Positions 10,289-18,837 of a stretch of DNA of 64,000 bases are shown piece after piece. Within the stretch, counting starts at the first letter, position 1; every line of letters starts with the position of its first letter. The notes below the pieces were generated by a model. That model did not search any database. It was not told the origin of the DNA and saw nothing but the letters and a program-made list of their open reading frames with translations. The translations under genes and the position numbers were made by a program. The stretch lies in the IMG/VR virus record IMGVR_UViG_3300027777_000023, positions 124,001-188,000 of that record; one strand, written 5' to 3'. Origin of the DNA: a virus.

Positions 10289-11938
10289 CTACGCCTGACA
10301 ACTAGAGCAGTTCATTATATTCCTGGCAAGCTCTTGCGCAGGGTTAGCACTACGTTGATAATACAATGACTTTACACCCTGCTCCCATGCAAACACCATA
10401 AGCTCATTAACGTCTTTAGGTTTGGTGTTAGGAGGAATCATGATGTTGAGGCTCTGACTCTGGTCAATATACTTTTGTCGTTGAGCGGCCTGAATAACAA
10501 TTTCTTTCTGACTAATCTCTCCAAAGGTCTTGAATACATCTTTCTCTTCTTGCGATAGAAAGTCTAGGTGCTGCACGCTGCCACCCTTAACAAGAATGCT
10601 CTTCCAAGTATCCGCGTCGTCTTTACCTTTAGCTTTCAATAATTCTTTAAGATGATCGTTCTTGTACGTAAATTTGCCTTTAGCGAGATCCTTAACATAA
10701 TAGCAACTGTTATGTGGCTCAATGCTTGGGGACACCTGACCAAGAATAAACGAACTGCTGGTAGTAGGCGCTACAGCAAGTGTAGTGCTATTGCGGCGTC
10801 CATAACCCTTTAGTAGTTCAGGCTCTCCAAACAGCCCTGCAAGCTCACTAGTAGCCATGTCTGCACGTCCTCGGATAGCTTGCCAGATCTCAACATTGAG
10901 GAACTTAGCTTCCATGCTCTCGAATGAGATCATCTTGGACTGAAGTAAAGAATGCCAGCCGAGCACACCCACACCTAATGCTCGTTGATTCATTGCGAAC
11001 TTACGAGGAGCATCCATATACTTCATGCTCTCAGCCTTGTTGATAAACTCAGTCATTACAGCATCGAGGAAGAACACAAGAGTTTCAACAGCGTCAGTGT
11101 CTTTCCACTCGTCCCACTTCTCGAGATTTAAAGAAGATAGATTACATACGAACGATTCATCTTCATTGTTTGAGAGTAAAATTTCACTGCAGAGGTTGCT
11201 ATGTAAGATCTTCATGCCCTTATCTTTATACACTTGAGGAGCGTTGTTGTTCACAGTATCGCTGAACACAACGTATGGGTAGCCACTTTCAAAACGCTTT
11301 TTGATGATGTCTCCCCAGATCTTGCGTTTAGGTTTATCTCCACCAAGCATGCTCTTGAACCATTCATCAGATACGGTTACACCGATAGACAAATCTTGGA
11401 TAGAGTTGCCTTCTGATTTGATTTTAAGGAACTCTTCAATGTCCGGATGCTCGACAGGTAGATAGGCTGCAAAACTACCTCTGCGCACGTTACCCTGGCT
11501 TACCACGCTCATAAGAGTATCAAACAACTCCATGAAATGTACAGGCCCAGTACTTTCACCACCTGCGCTAATAGCTGCCCCTCTAGCGCGAATATCTCCA
11601 AAGTAAGCAGACGTACCACCACCATGCTTCGTCATAATAGCTACCTCACTAACCTTCTCCATAATACTGTCCATATCGTCTGCTAAATAAGAGCCGAAGC
11701 AGCTGATGGGCAATCCACGATCACGTCCAAAGTTACTCCAGATAGGAGAGCTCAAGGAATAAAATCCTAGAGACATATAGTTCTCAAACTTGTCTGCGAA
11801 CCCTGCAATACCTAACAACTTCTCTGCTGTATCTGCAATCTCCCTGATTCGTCCTTCTGCTGTCTCACCACTCAAAAGATAGCCTCGCTCTAGAAACTTG
11901 CGCGAGTCTTTGTTTAGCCAATAGTATTTTTCAGTCAT
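10289..11938 (-). CDS. nrdA: Class I ribonucleotide reductase, large (alpha) subunit
   Basis: 549 aa, shorter than cellular NrdA because the N-terminal ATP-cone is missing. Reduces ribonucleotides to deoxyribonucleotides for phage DNA synthesis. Active-site residues are present: Cys80 in PISCFGS, N248-L-C250-S-E252, Cys265 in ESFVCNLSSLN, the Tyr-Tyr radical relay in SLYYQRS, and a C-terminal CSSC redox pair. Without the ATP-cone, overall activity control by dATP is probably lost. Last gene of a minus-strand unit that also carries nrdB and a deaminase; separated from nrdB by a homing endonuclease gene. Confidence 0.96.
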   Translation of the reverse strand: MTEKYYWLNKDSRKFLERGYLLSGETAEGRIREIADTAEKLLGIAGFADKFENYMSLGFYSLSSPIWSNFGRDRGLPISCFGSYLADDMDSIMEKVSEVAIMTKHGGGTSAYFGDIRARGAAISAGGESTGPVHFMELFDTLMSVVSQGNVRRGSFAAYLPVEHPDIEEFLKIKSEGNSIQDLSIGVTVSDEWFKSMLGGDKPKRKIWGDIIKKRFESGYPYVVFSDTVNNNAPQVYKDKGMKILHSNLCSEILLSNNEDESFVCNLSSLNLEKWDEWKDTDAVETLVFFLDAVMTEFINKAESMKYMDAPRKFAMNQRALGVGVLGWHSLLQSKMISFESMEAKFLNVEIWQAIRGRADMATSELAGLFGEPELLKGYGRRNSTTLAVAPTTSSSFILGQVSPSIEPHNSCYYVKDLAKGKFTYKNDHLKELLKAKGKDDADTWKSILVKGGSVQHLDFLSQEEKDVFKTFGEISQKEIVIQAAQRQKYIDQSQSLNIMIPPNTKPKDVNELMVFAWEQGVKSLYYQRSANPAQELARNIMNCSSCQA

Positions 11939-11951
11939 ATTAAAATAGTTA

Positions 11952-12593
11952 TTAAATTTTAGTTGCGTTTAATTTTCGTCTAACCCACGCTTGCTGCATT
12001 TTTTGTTTTGTTTCTTCGGAACGCTTTTGACCTCTCATCTTTTCTAGAGTTTCTCTAGAATGTTTTTTCCCCAGCATTCCTTCTCCGAGATTTTTCTTAG
12101 GGTTGATGATATGTGTGCGTTTTTTTCTAGTTGCGGATAATTTTGCCTTTGCTTCTTCAGACATCGGCTTTCCTGTTTGAGCCTCTCTCATTTTTTGAAT
12201 TGTGTCTTTAGAGTGTTTCTTGCCCTTAAAGCCACCAGGTCTTCCTTTCTGTCCGTCAGCTATACGCTTTCTATGCTCATTTGATAGCGGTACTCCTTTA
12301 TGTGCTTTTGATATTTTTTGTTTAACGTATTCAGAGTGTTTGGTGAATGGGATTTTCACACCAGACATGAATTTATAAGCGCGATAATCACCGAAATGCC
12401 CGTTTATCTTCCACAGTAAATAATGTGCTATGATATGTTCCCTCAATGTTAGATATGTACAATTATCGTTTGTATACTTACCTCCTTGATGCGCAGGTTT
12501 TATCCTGTGTCGAAATAACTTCGCGTTATTTTTCCATTCTGTTATTAAATGGGTTCGTGACGCGACTAATTTATCATAGATTTCTTTATACAT
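11952..12593 (-). CDS. HNH homing endonuclease with NUMOD3-like repeats
   Basis: 213 aa. HNH-type core in the first 60 residues (HRIKPAHQGGKYTNDNCTYL then EHIIAHYLL), followed by basic repeats of the SEEHRKRI/KKHSKDTIQKM type, which match NUMOD3 DNA-binding modules of phage free-standing homing enzymes. It sits between nrdB and nrdA, a classic site for such elements in phages. Both nrd reading frames look intact, so it is an intergenic insertion, not an intron. Whether it is active is unknown. Confidence 0.88.
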   Translation of the reverse strand: MYKEIYDKLVASRTHLITEWKNNAKLFRHRIKPAHQGGKYTNDNCTYLTLREHIIAHYLLWKINGHFGDYRAYKFMSGVKIPFTKHSEYVKQKISKAHKGVPLSNEHRKRIADGQKGRPGGFKGKKHSKDTIQKMREAQTGKPMSEEAKAKLSATRKKRTHIINPKKNLGEGMLGKKHSRETLEKMRGQKRSEETKQKMQQAWVRRKLNATKI

Positions 12594-12635
12594 ACGCGCA
12601 TGTTCATTATTTCATACCAGGTTTTCTTATATTTC

Positions 12636-13607
12636 TTAAAATAACTCGGATTCATCAAAACACTGCGATTTTTTAGAGTAACCAGTGTCCTTGCTGTGGA
12701 AAAAATCTGTCATATTGTTTCCTAATAGTTCTTCTGAAAACCACAGAGTATTTGAAATTAAATCTTTGTCTATCTCGAAAGGCTTTCTAAAGCCAATCTG
12801 AACCATAGATTCGTTAATTCTATCTTTGATAAATTCTTTTAGAAGAGGTGCATTCAATCCAGGTTCTTGAATACCGTTGACCATCCAGTCAACAATCTTA
12901 CTCTCGGATTCAAACGCCTCTTCTGCTTCTTTAAGGATACGTTCTTCAAGTTCACTGTCAAACAATTCAGGGTATTCTTCACGGATTGTATTAACAATCT
13001 TGATGCCTACAAGAGCATGTATAGCTTCTTCATTGCGTGTGTACTTTACCTGCTGGTCAGTGTCTTTTAGTACGTTCTTAAACCTGGCGAACCAGTTGAT
13101 TACATAGAACTGACTGAATAAGGAGACGTTCTCTACAAACAGGGTAAATAGGATGAGCGCGTATAGGTATTGCTTCTTAGAGTCTTTGTAAAACCTGTGG
13201 GTATACTTGCGCAGATACTTAACACGTCCTTGAATCCATTCGAGCTTTAGGTTTTCTTCAAACACAGACTCAAGACCTAAAACTGATATAAGTCGTTCAT
13301 ACGCAGCATTATGTATGACTTCGACATTAGCCATTACATATCCAAGATCCTGCAATGAAGGATGTGGAAGGTTTTCTCCTAGTTTAGCCCAGAAGGTTTT
13401 TACAGCCACTTCAATCTGTCCAATAGCTGATAATGTTCTTACAACGATCTCGCGTTCTTTGTCTGAGAGGTTTACCTTGAATTGCTGCACATCTGACTTG
13501 AAAGAGAACTCTTTGTCTGTCCAGAAGCCGTTGTGCATTGCTTCGATGAAGGAGTCTGTCCAGGGATATAGGTTTGGTTTGCGGGAAATTTGTTCTTCAA
13601 AAAGCAT
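12636..13607 (-). CDS. nrdB: Class I ribonucleotide reductase, small (beta) subunit
   Basis: 323 aa. Metal ligands and radical site fit the family: E66, E96-V-I-H99, radical Tyr103 spaced exactly as in E. coli E115/H118/Y122, then E159 and E194-A-I-H197. The C-terminus (CFDESELF) supplies the acidic tail that docks onto NrdA. The protein houses the dinuclear metal centre and tyrosyl radical needed by NrdA. Co-directional with the deaminase upstream. Its leader is A/C-rich without SD. Confidence 0.95.
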   Translation of the reverse strand: MLFEEQISRKPNLYPWTDSFIEAMHNGFWTDKEFSFKSDVQQFKVNLSDKEREIVVRTLSAIGQIEVAVKTFWAKLGENLPHPSLQDLGYVMANVEVIHNAAYERLISVLGLESVFEENLKLEWIQGRVKYLRKYTHRFYKDSKKQYLYALILFTLFVENVSLFSQFYVINWFARFKNVLKDTDQQVKYTRNEEAIHALVGIKIVNTIREEYPELFDSELEERILKEAEEAFESESKIVDWMVNGIQEPGLNAPLLKEFIKDRINESMVQIGFRKPFEIDKDLISNTLWFSEELLGNNMTDFFHSKDTGYSKKSQCFDESELF

Positions 13608-13689
13608 AGTGTTTGGGTTGATGGTTGAGTGTTTATCCTAGCAAAAAACACCCATGTGATGACAGCAAATTAAGTTTTTTAAGGACGAT

Positions 13690-14145
13690 TTAAACCTTGC
13701 ATTGCTGGTGAACTCTTACATCCATATTCACTACCAATTGTCTTATAACTATACCCAGATCGCTTGCTTTTATTAGAGAGGAATTATCACGAAGATACAC
13801 ATCACCGTAAATTATTTCTTTTACTCCATGCTGTGCAATTAGCTCTAGGCACTTCGAGCACGGCAGTAAAGTCACATAAAGGTAGTATGCGTCTCCAGGT
13901 GTTGCATATTTGAGACAGTTCTCTTCTGCGTGTATTACAAAAGGTCTTCTAGCGTCTCTATCTGTCCAGTCTATCTCAACACCAGCAGGGGCGCCATTAT
14001 AGCCTGTACTCGCCACAGAACGATCTTTTCTGAGTGCAGCTGCGCCTACAGCTACAAAGGGGTCTGGAGAGCGTGTGGCAGCTGTGTGAGCCAACAGCAT
14101 ACCATAAGTGTCCCAATCGGGACGGATTCTTTCTGTAGAATTCAT
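13690..14145 (-). CDS. dCMP/cytidine deaminase-like enzyme
   Basis: 151 aa. The zinc-deaminase signature is complete: H72-A-E74-E-N and P95-C96-S-K-C99, with the TGYNGAPAG loop typical of dCMP deaminases. It would convert dCMP to dUMP, feeding thymidylate synthesis. The neighbouring RNR genes support a nucleotide-supply role. Alternatives are ComE-like deaminases. Five nt separate it from the small gene upstream. Confidence 0.9.
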   Translation of the reverse strand: MNSTERIRPDWDTYGMLLAHTAATRSPDPFVAVGAAALRKDRSVASTGYNGAPAGVEIDWTDRDARRPFVIHAEENCLKYATPGDAYYLYVTLLPCSKCLELIAQHGVKEIIYGDVYLRDNSSLIKASDLGIVIRQLVVNMDVRVHQQCKV

Positions 14146-14150
14146 TCGTG

Positions 14151-14339
14151 CTAGGTTAGCACGTTATACGCCGCACGACAAAGATTCTTTAGCATGTGTT
14201 CAACTTCTTCGTCACCGATCTTTTCAAAATTACGAAAAGTAGTTTTTTCTCCATCGAAGTCTGATGTAAGTACACATACCCCATCATAAACAATAGTTAT
14301 TTGATCTGTGTCAGTATTATAGTCAAACTCGAATGTCAT
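14151..14339 (-). CDS. Small acidic hypothetical protein
   Basis: 62 aa, starts MTFEFDYNTDTDQITIVYDG, mostly acidic with a beta-rich first half and a helical end. First gene of the nucleotide-metabolism unit, divergent from the RNAP beta-mid gene with about 45 nt between start codons. No family recognised. Confidence 0.65.
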   Translation of the reverse strand: MTFEFDYNTDTDQITIVYDGVCVLTSDFDGEKTTFRNFEKIGDEEVEHMLKNLCRAAYNVLT

Positions 14340-14348
14340 CTCTTAATG

Positions 14349-14377
14349 TTGTATTTCTACCAATTCTTCATTAATAT
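14349..14377 (+). promoter_or_regulatory. Promoter of RNAP beta-mid gene
   Basis: TTGTAT (14349-14354), 17-nt spacer, TAATAT (14372-14377). The predicted start is at or next to the ATG at 14385, implying a leaderless mRNA, as at 53173 and 32921. Confidence 0.5.
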
Positions 14378-14384
14378 AGCTGAT

Positions 14385-15077
14385 ATGAGCCTAAGTAAAC
14401 AAGAAAAAATAACTAAATTAAAAGAATATTTGCGAAACATGAAGTTGGACGCAGGTGTGATGGGTAGAACTATGGGCACGCAAAGTTCGTTTGTTACTCC
14501 GCAAATCATGCTGGATGCCTCTAAAAAATTGCTTAATGTGTTCAGCCGCAAAGAGGCTCCAGATGATCGGGATAATGTGGTGTTTTCTAAATTTCTTGGA
14601 CCTGAGGATTATCTTAAAGAACATATCGAACACGACGCAGGTAAGGTACAATTCAAAGCTAAAAGTAAACTAAGGCAGAAACGTAATCTTAGCTGGTTGC
14701 ATGCCGGGTTCTTTACACCTCAAGTTAAAAGTGTGTTTGTTGGTAATAGCCTTGCCCAAAACATCGAAGGCGTTAATCCTATGGAGCAGTATATGCTGGC
14801 CCATAAAGTAACGAAAATGGGTATGGGAGGGATTGGAAGCACCGAAGCTATCCCAGACAGTTCTCGAGAAGTTAACGAGAGTCAGTTTGGTTTGCTGGAT
14901 CCTATCCAAACAGTAGAGGCGACTACTATCGGTGTGGTGAACTTCTTTGTGCACAATATCCGTAAAGGTGCTGACGGTAAACTGTATAGGGAGGTAATTG
15001 ACAACAGTACAGGGAAGCACGTATGGATCGACCATCAAGAGTTTTTAAGCTCTACGATTGACGTACCTGAGCACTAA
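14385..15077 (+). CDS. RNA polymerase beta subunit, middle fragment
   Basis: 230 aa. The segment DDRDNVVF aligns with beta's DDIDHLGNRR. NPMEQYMLAHKVTKMGMGG aligns with NPLSE..HKRR.SALGPGG, and the following ESQFGLLDPIQTVEATTIGVVN matches the HYGR.CPIETPEG.NIGL region that lines the fork loop/rifampicin pocket. The fragment carries no catalytic residue alone and must assemble with the other RNAP pieces. The segment starts about where the beta-N fragment at 20062-20721 ends, although it lies 5 kb away on the other strand. The upstream ORF extension is out of character and the ATG at 14385 is preferred. Its 3' end overlaps a convergent gene by 4 nt. Confidence 0.82.
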   Translation: MSLSKQEKITKLKEYLRNMKLDAGVMGRTMGTQSSFVTPQIMLDASKKLLNVFSRKEAPDDRDNVVFSKFLGPEDYLKEHIEHDAGKVQFKAKSKLRQKRNLSWLHAGFFTPQVKSVFVGNSLAQNIEGVNPMEQYMLAHKVTKMGMGGIGSTEAIPDSSREVNESQFGLLDPIQTVEATTIGVVNFFVHNIRKGADGKLYREVIDNSTGKHVWIDHQEFLSSTIDVPEH

Positions 15078-15547
15078 CGTTGAATTGATGGGTCTAATAA
15101 ACCCTGCACCCAAATGCGTTCTGATTCTTCAGCACCAGGTACACGGTTTTCGTAATATAATATACAGTAAACTTTTCTTGTTCCATTATTAGTTACCGTA
15201 AAACCTCCATCATATTTTTCTAGAGCAAATAGCCCGTTGGATGTAACGTACTGTAAGCCTATTTTAAAGACTACTCCGTATGAACAATCGGGTATATCAA
15301 TATTAAATTTTTCCTTAAAAGTGCAGGCGTCCATAGAATAATTGCCGCGCGGCACGCCACCAAAAATTGTAATATTGTCCCTCGCGGGAACATCTTCCGC
15401 CAAAGCTGCTGCTGTCAGATAACTTTCGGTACTTGGATCATAGGTCTGTAATAGAAACGTGTATACCTCCTCTTCTTCAAGGTGACCATAAATCGTGCTG
15501 ATATCTATAGATATAGATCCACCGCAGTCGCCAAATAGTACAATCAT
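15074..15547 (-). CDS. Hypothetical protein of the repeat-protein unit
   Basis: 157 aa, beta-rich, beginning MIVLFGDCGGSISID; has four Cys and many Tyr. No family recognised. It follows the 781-aa repeat protein by 4 nt in the same direction, so it may be its partner or chaperone. Its 3' end overlaps the RNAP beta-mid gene by 4 nt, tail to tail. Confidence 0.65.
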   Translation of the reverse strand: MIVLFGDCGGSISIDISTIYGHLEEEEVYTFLLQTYDPSTESYLTAAALAEDVPARDNITIFGGVPRGNYSMDACTFKEKFNIDIPDCSYGVVFKIGLQYVTSNGLFALEKYDGGFTVTNNGTRKVYCILYYENRVPGAEESERIWVQGLLDPSIQR

Positions 15548-15551
15548 AAAA

Positions 15552-17897
15552 TTATTCTGGCTCAGTCATTAGTACGTAAGCAGTCTTTTGTGTGCCGTCA
15601 ACACACACGCTGATCTGCTGGAAAGAAACTTGCTTGCCTTGCGGAGGCGTCAAATCAGCGTAGCCTCCGTCCGATGTTGTGATGGTTACATTTTCGCCGT
15701 CCATTTTTACAGAAAATCCTGACGGTGATGTTACCTCCATTGTACCATTACTGCCATCCAGATTGACATAACCGCCACCTGCACCGGTTGCATTAATTTC
15801 TCCTCGTTCAGCATCCAGTGTCACTACGTTCCCGCCAGTATTAGTTACAGTGATCTTGCCGTTTTCCGCATCCAGCAGTATGGTATTGTTTGCATCTGCT
15901 ATTGTCAACCTAGGTCCAGTGGCGTCGTAGTGAAATTTGTTATAACCGTTAGCTGTCTCAAATATTATATCCTTGGTGTTGATATCTGCACGAAAATACG
16001 TACCATCCCCATATCCTTCCGTCTCGTTTAACTGAATTGCACCGCATTCTACTGTTGAAGAATTGTTGTAATCATCACTCAAGTGAACTTTTTCAGGTCT
16101 CAAATACAATTTACAGGTGTCGTCGTTAGCCTGTATGCCGGCATCAGGCGTTATTAAAAGTCCATAGCTGGTGACCTGCATCATGACTGTGTAATCGGTC
16201 TCACTGCAGCCAGTAGGCAGAATACTATCTGTGTATATAGTATGCATGCGCATCTTTTTCTCACACATATGTATATACGGAGGGCATCGTATGTTTTCGC
16301 AGCAAGGCCGTGGCGGAATTTCGATCATATCCACAAACAACGATTTAAGTGTTAGCGATCCACATCCAACACCTCCACCTCCACCTCCACCACCACCACC
16401 TCCACCTCCACCACCACCGCCAGATACCAGCGAAAGCACACCACCACTTAAACTTAATTGGAGTCCTCCATCAATATTTACTACACTCGTACTTACAGCA
16501 CTCACAGCGCATCCCACGCTGCCCAGATCAAAGTTCATATCATCGAGCTTTATCTTGAGTGACTGGCTACATGCTCCGTCTGACCTAGGGGCACCACCAC
16601 CACTAAAACTAACTGTACCTCCAAGCGCCTGAGACTGTCCTCTGTTATTTAGCTTAACTGTAACTGTCCCCGGGTCCAATTCAGCAGACATACCCATAGA
16701 ACCACAACCAGAAAAGTCTGCACCGCCAGATAATTCAATTCCACATAAAGCGCCATCGCTATTTGCTTTTGCAGAAAGCTTTAGATTATTTTTTTTAACG
16801 ATAGGTCCAGTAAGATTAACTCCACCTGTTACCTCGATACCGGAGCAGCCTGAAAACTCCAGATCTCCACCAAGCGAAAGACCGCAACCACTACTTACAG
16901 GCGTTAACTGTAAGGTGTTCTTTTTTACAATATTTCCTCTTATATTTAAACTGTTGTTGGCTGTTACTTCCTGACAACCATTTATCTCCCAATCTCCGTC
17001 AATACTAAATCCGCAGTTTGGTGTAGTGTTGACGTTTATTGTTTGAGAAGATTTTTTAACTGCTGTGCCGTGTATGTTTAAATTTGCTGCCGCCGTGAAA
17101 CTGGCGCAAGCATCGATATCCAGCAAGCCCTGGATGGATAGTGCGCAGTCTGGTGTAGAGTTTGGCGTAACCTTCCAGTCACTTTTTTTAATGCTTTGTC
17201 CCTGTGTTGTGACAGAGATCTTGGCATCAAAACTTTCACATGCGTCAAATTTTTGAAGTGCAATGAGTCCGCCTAGTGTGATTCCGCAATCTGGTGCCGA
17301 TGTGGACCTAAGCGTTATATTAGAGGCCGAGCTTATACCCTCACCAAACACTATATTTGAGACTGCTGAAAATGTCTCACAGGCATCCACATTAATATTA
17401 CCTATCAGCACAGTTCCACAGTCAGGAGCACTCGACGGTGTCAAGGTTAATGAACCTTCAGCCGCACCATTAAAAGTTACAGTGCTGGAACTTGTGAAGG
17501 TCTCACATGCATTAACCGCCAATAATCCGGACAATGTGATGCCGCAGTCACCTAGACCTGAATCTCCGGTCGTGGGACCTTTAGGAGATAGCACCAAATA
17601 ACTATTTTTAGTGGCGTTTGTTGTCTGTATGTTTACATCGGCCGAAAGATGCTCGCACGCCAAAAATTTAAGGTTGGGTGGATTGTATACCGGAGGTAAT
17701 GGTATTACATCAGGAAAAGAAACGCTGCATGCCTCAAGCAAAGGCAACAAAGGTTTGACAGGTATGCTTAAAGTTGACGGTGGAGGTAAAGCACAACTAG
17801 CTGGTTGGTCAGCAGGAAGTACAGGAACATACTCAGCAGAAAATTCGGAACTATCACCACCCAGGTGTATTGTAGTTGGGTCTATTTTTGGCGCCAT
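15552..17897 (-). CDS. Large Cys-rich repeat protein with poly-Gly linker, probable virion appendage
   Basis: 781 aa. After a Pro-rich N-terminus come about seven repeats of roughly 40-45 residues, each with a DCG(I/L)xLxG turn and a later ACExF-type Cys, suggesting a disulfide- or metal-stabilised beta-solenoid. A run of 17 glycines follows, then a Cys-rich patch (CCENIRCPPYIHMCEKK) and a C-terminal region of short beta repeats (LDAENGKITVTN, LDAERGEINAT, LDGSNGTMEVT) like those in phage spikes. Receptor-binding or appendage role is inferred from this architecture. First base of its start overlaps the stop of the upstream membrane gene. Confidence 0.7.
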   Translation of the reverse strand: MAPKIDPTTIHLGGDSSEFSAEYVPVLPADQPASCALPPPSTLSIPVKPLLPLLEACSVSFPDVIPLPPVYNPPNLKFLACEHLSADVNIQTTNATKNSYLVLSPKGPTTGDSGLGDCGITLSGLLAVNACETFTSSSTVTFNGAAEGSLTLTPSSAPDCGTVLIGNINVDACETFSAVSNIVFGEGISSASNITLRSTSAPDCGITLGGLIALQKFDACESFDAKISVTTQGQSIKKSDWKVTPNSTPDCALSIQGLLDIDACASFTAAANLNIHGTAVKKSSQTINVNTTPNCGFSIDGDWEINGCQEVTANNSLNIRGNIVKKNTLQLTPVSSGCGLSLGGDLEFSGCSGIEVTGGVNLTGPIVKKNNLKLSAKANSDGALCGIELSGGADFSGCGSMGMSAELDPGTVTVKLNNRGQSQALGGTVSFSGGGAPRSDGACSQSLKIKLDDMNFDLGSVGCAVSAVSTSVVNIDGGLQLSLSGGVLSLVSGGGGGGGGGGGGGGGGGVGCGSLTLKSLFVDMIEIPPRPCCENIRCPPYIHMCEKKMRMHTIYTDSILPTGCSETDYTVMMQVTSYGLLITPDAGIQANDDTCKLYLRPEKVHLSDDYNNSSTVECGAIQLNETEGYGDGTYFRADINTKDIIFETANGYNKFHYDATGPRLTIADANNTILLDAENGKITVTNTGGNVVTLDAERGEINATGAGGGYVNLDGSNGTMEVTSPSGFSVKMDGENVTITTSDGGYADLTPPQGKQVSFQQISVCVDGTQKTAYVLMTEPE
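16371..16421 (-). repeat. Triplet repeat encoding 17 consecutive glycines
   Basis: Seventeen in-frame codons, read as ACC/TCC/GCC triplets on the + strand (GGT/GGA/GGC on the coding strand), inside the large repeat protein. A flexible hinge between the solenoid and the C-terminal spike-like part, and a likely site of length variation by slippage. Confidence 0.9.
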
Positions 17898-18241
17898 TAA
17901 AGCATTCTATTAAATACCAGATAGAAAAACAATATCAAAGGTGCAGACACCAATGCGACAACCAATTGAGGAGCCACACACAGACCCGCAACTAATCCTA
18001 ACCAAAAGCTCAAACAAACAGGACAACAAATTAACCTAACAAAAAAACTATCTCGATAGTATTCATACAAAAAATCTGTATAGGTGCCAGCATATCCCTC
18101 ACCGTGCAGCTTATTGTACTCTGATATGTGTAGAATGCGTGACATACCACACAAAGTTATATATTCTGTAAACGCATTAGTGCGCAACCACACCAACAAA
18201 AAATAACCTAGAGCAAGGGATATGCAGACGAGCTCAAACAT
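17897..18241 (-). CDS. Small membrane protein, DUF1360-like
   Basis: 114 aa starting MFELVCISLALGYFLLVWL. Two or three hydrophobic helices; the motif RLICCPVCLSFWLGL resembles the CP.CLSFW.G signature of DUF1360 membrane proteins, found in phages and bacteria with no known function. The ATG at 18241, 1 nt after the upstream stop, is preferred over a longer frame running into the coiled-coil gene. Confidence 0.7.
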   Translation of the reverse strand: MFELVCISLALGYFLLVWLRTNAFTEYITLCGMSRILHISEYNKLHGEGYAGTYTDFLYEYYRDSFFVRLICCPVCLSFWLGLVAGLCVAPQLVVALVSAPLILFFYLVFNRML

Positions 18242-18242
18242 A

Positions 18243-18503
18243 TTAAACCTGTGATTGTTCGTTAGTGTTTTCCATTTCAGTAATTCGCTTTTCAAGCTCA
18301 ACCAATAAGTTTCGTTGAGCAATGGTGGCAATACGCATGTTTTGTAGGTTGTTGACCTGCTCACTAAATTTGCGAATATTTTCTTCCTGCTCTTTCAGGT
18401 TGGTTTCAGCCTGGCGAAGACCGTCAGCGATTAAAAGCAAGGATACATGCTTAGACTCAGTTTCGGTTTCGGTCACAATGGGTAATTCTACTCGTTCACT
18501 CAT
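18243..18503 (-). CDS. Small coiled-coil protein
   Basis: 86 aa, almost entirely helical with heptad character (LRQAETNLKEQEENIRKF, LLVELEKRITEMEN). No family recognised. Lies between another small coiled-coil gene and a membrane protein gene, all on the minus strand; it may oligomerise with the 52-aa product upstream. Confidence 0.7.
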   Translation of the reverse strand: MSERVELPIVTETETESKHVSLLLIADGLRQAETNLKEQEENIRKFSEQVNNLQNMRIATIAQRNLLVELEKRITEMENTNEQSQV

Positions 18504-18521
18504 AATTTTATCGGTTTAGTT

Positions 18522-18680
18522 TTATTCTAGTGCGTCGTTTTCGGTTAGCAAATCTTTTATCTCGGCCTGGATTCTTTTTACTTCTTCGTTATGGGCTTTG
18601 ACAGTATCCCGTTTGTTCTTCTTGGCAATTTCAAGTTCAACCACAAGGTTGTAGATTTTTTCTTCTTTAGTTGTTTCCAT
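18522..18680 (-). CDS. 52-aa coiled-coil protein
   Basis: METTKEEKIYNL to ENDALE; short Lys/Glu-rich helix with heptads. Ends 18 nt before the next gene in the same direction and begins after an A/C-rich leader (GATCAACAAGAACAAC...). Too short for most gene calls, but composition and position match its neighbour. Confidence 0.6.
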   Translation of the reverse strand: METTKEEKIYNLVVELEIAKKNKRDTVKAHNEEVKRIQAEIKDLLTENDALE

Positions 18681-18769
18681 GTTTACTGCGCTAAGTTGTT
18701 CTTGTTGATCGGTTGAGTACCTAGCGTTATATCACTATAACATTTCTAAAAAGGTACGCAACAATTTTT

Positions 18770-18808
18770 AACAAAAAAAGAGGTGCGACGAATAAACATC
18801 GCACCTCT
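18770..18808 (-). terminator. Intrinsic terminator after the 222-aa gene
   Basis: Stem AGAGGTGCGA / TCGCACCTCT (18779-18788 with 18799-18808), followed on the minus strand by a T run. It lies 29 nt beyond the stop of the gene at 18838. Confidence 0.92.
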
Positions 18809-18837
18809 CTTATAACTAGACTGATTTAACCTGATGG

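Noticed and set aside
16231-16632. + strand Pro-rich ORF
   Set aside because: Antisense reading of the poly-Gly tract of the minus-strand repeat protein.
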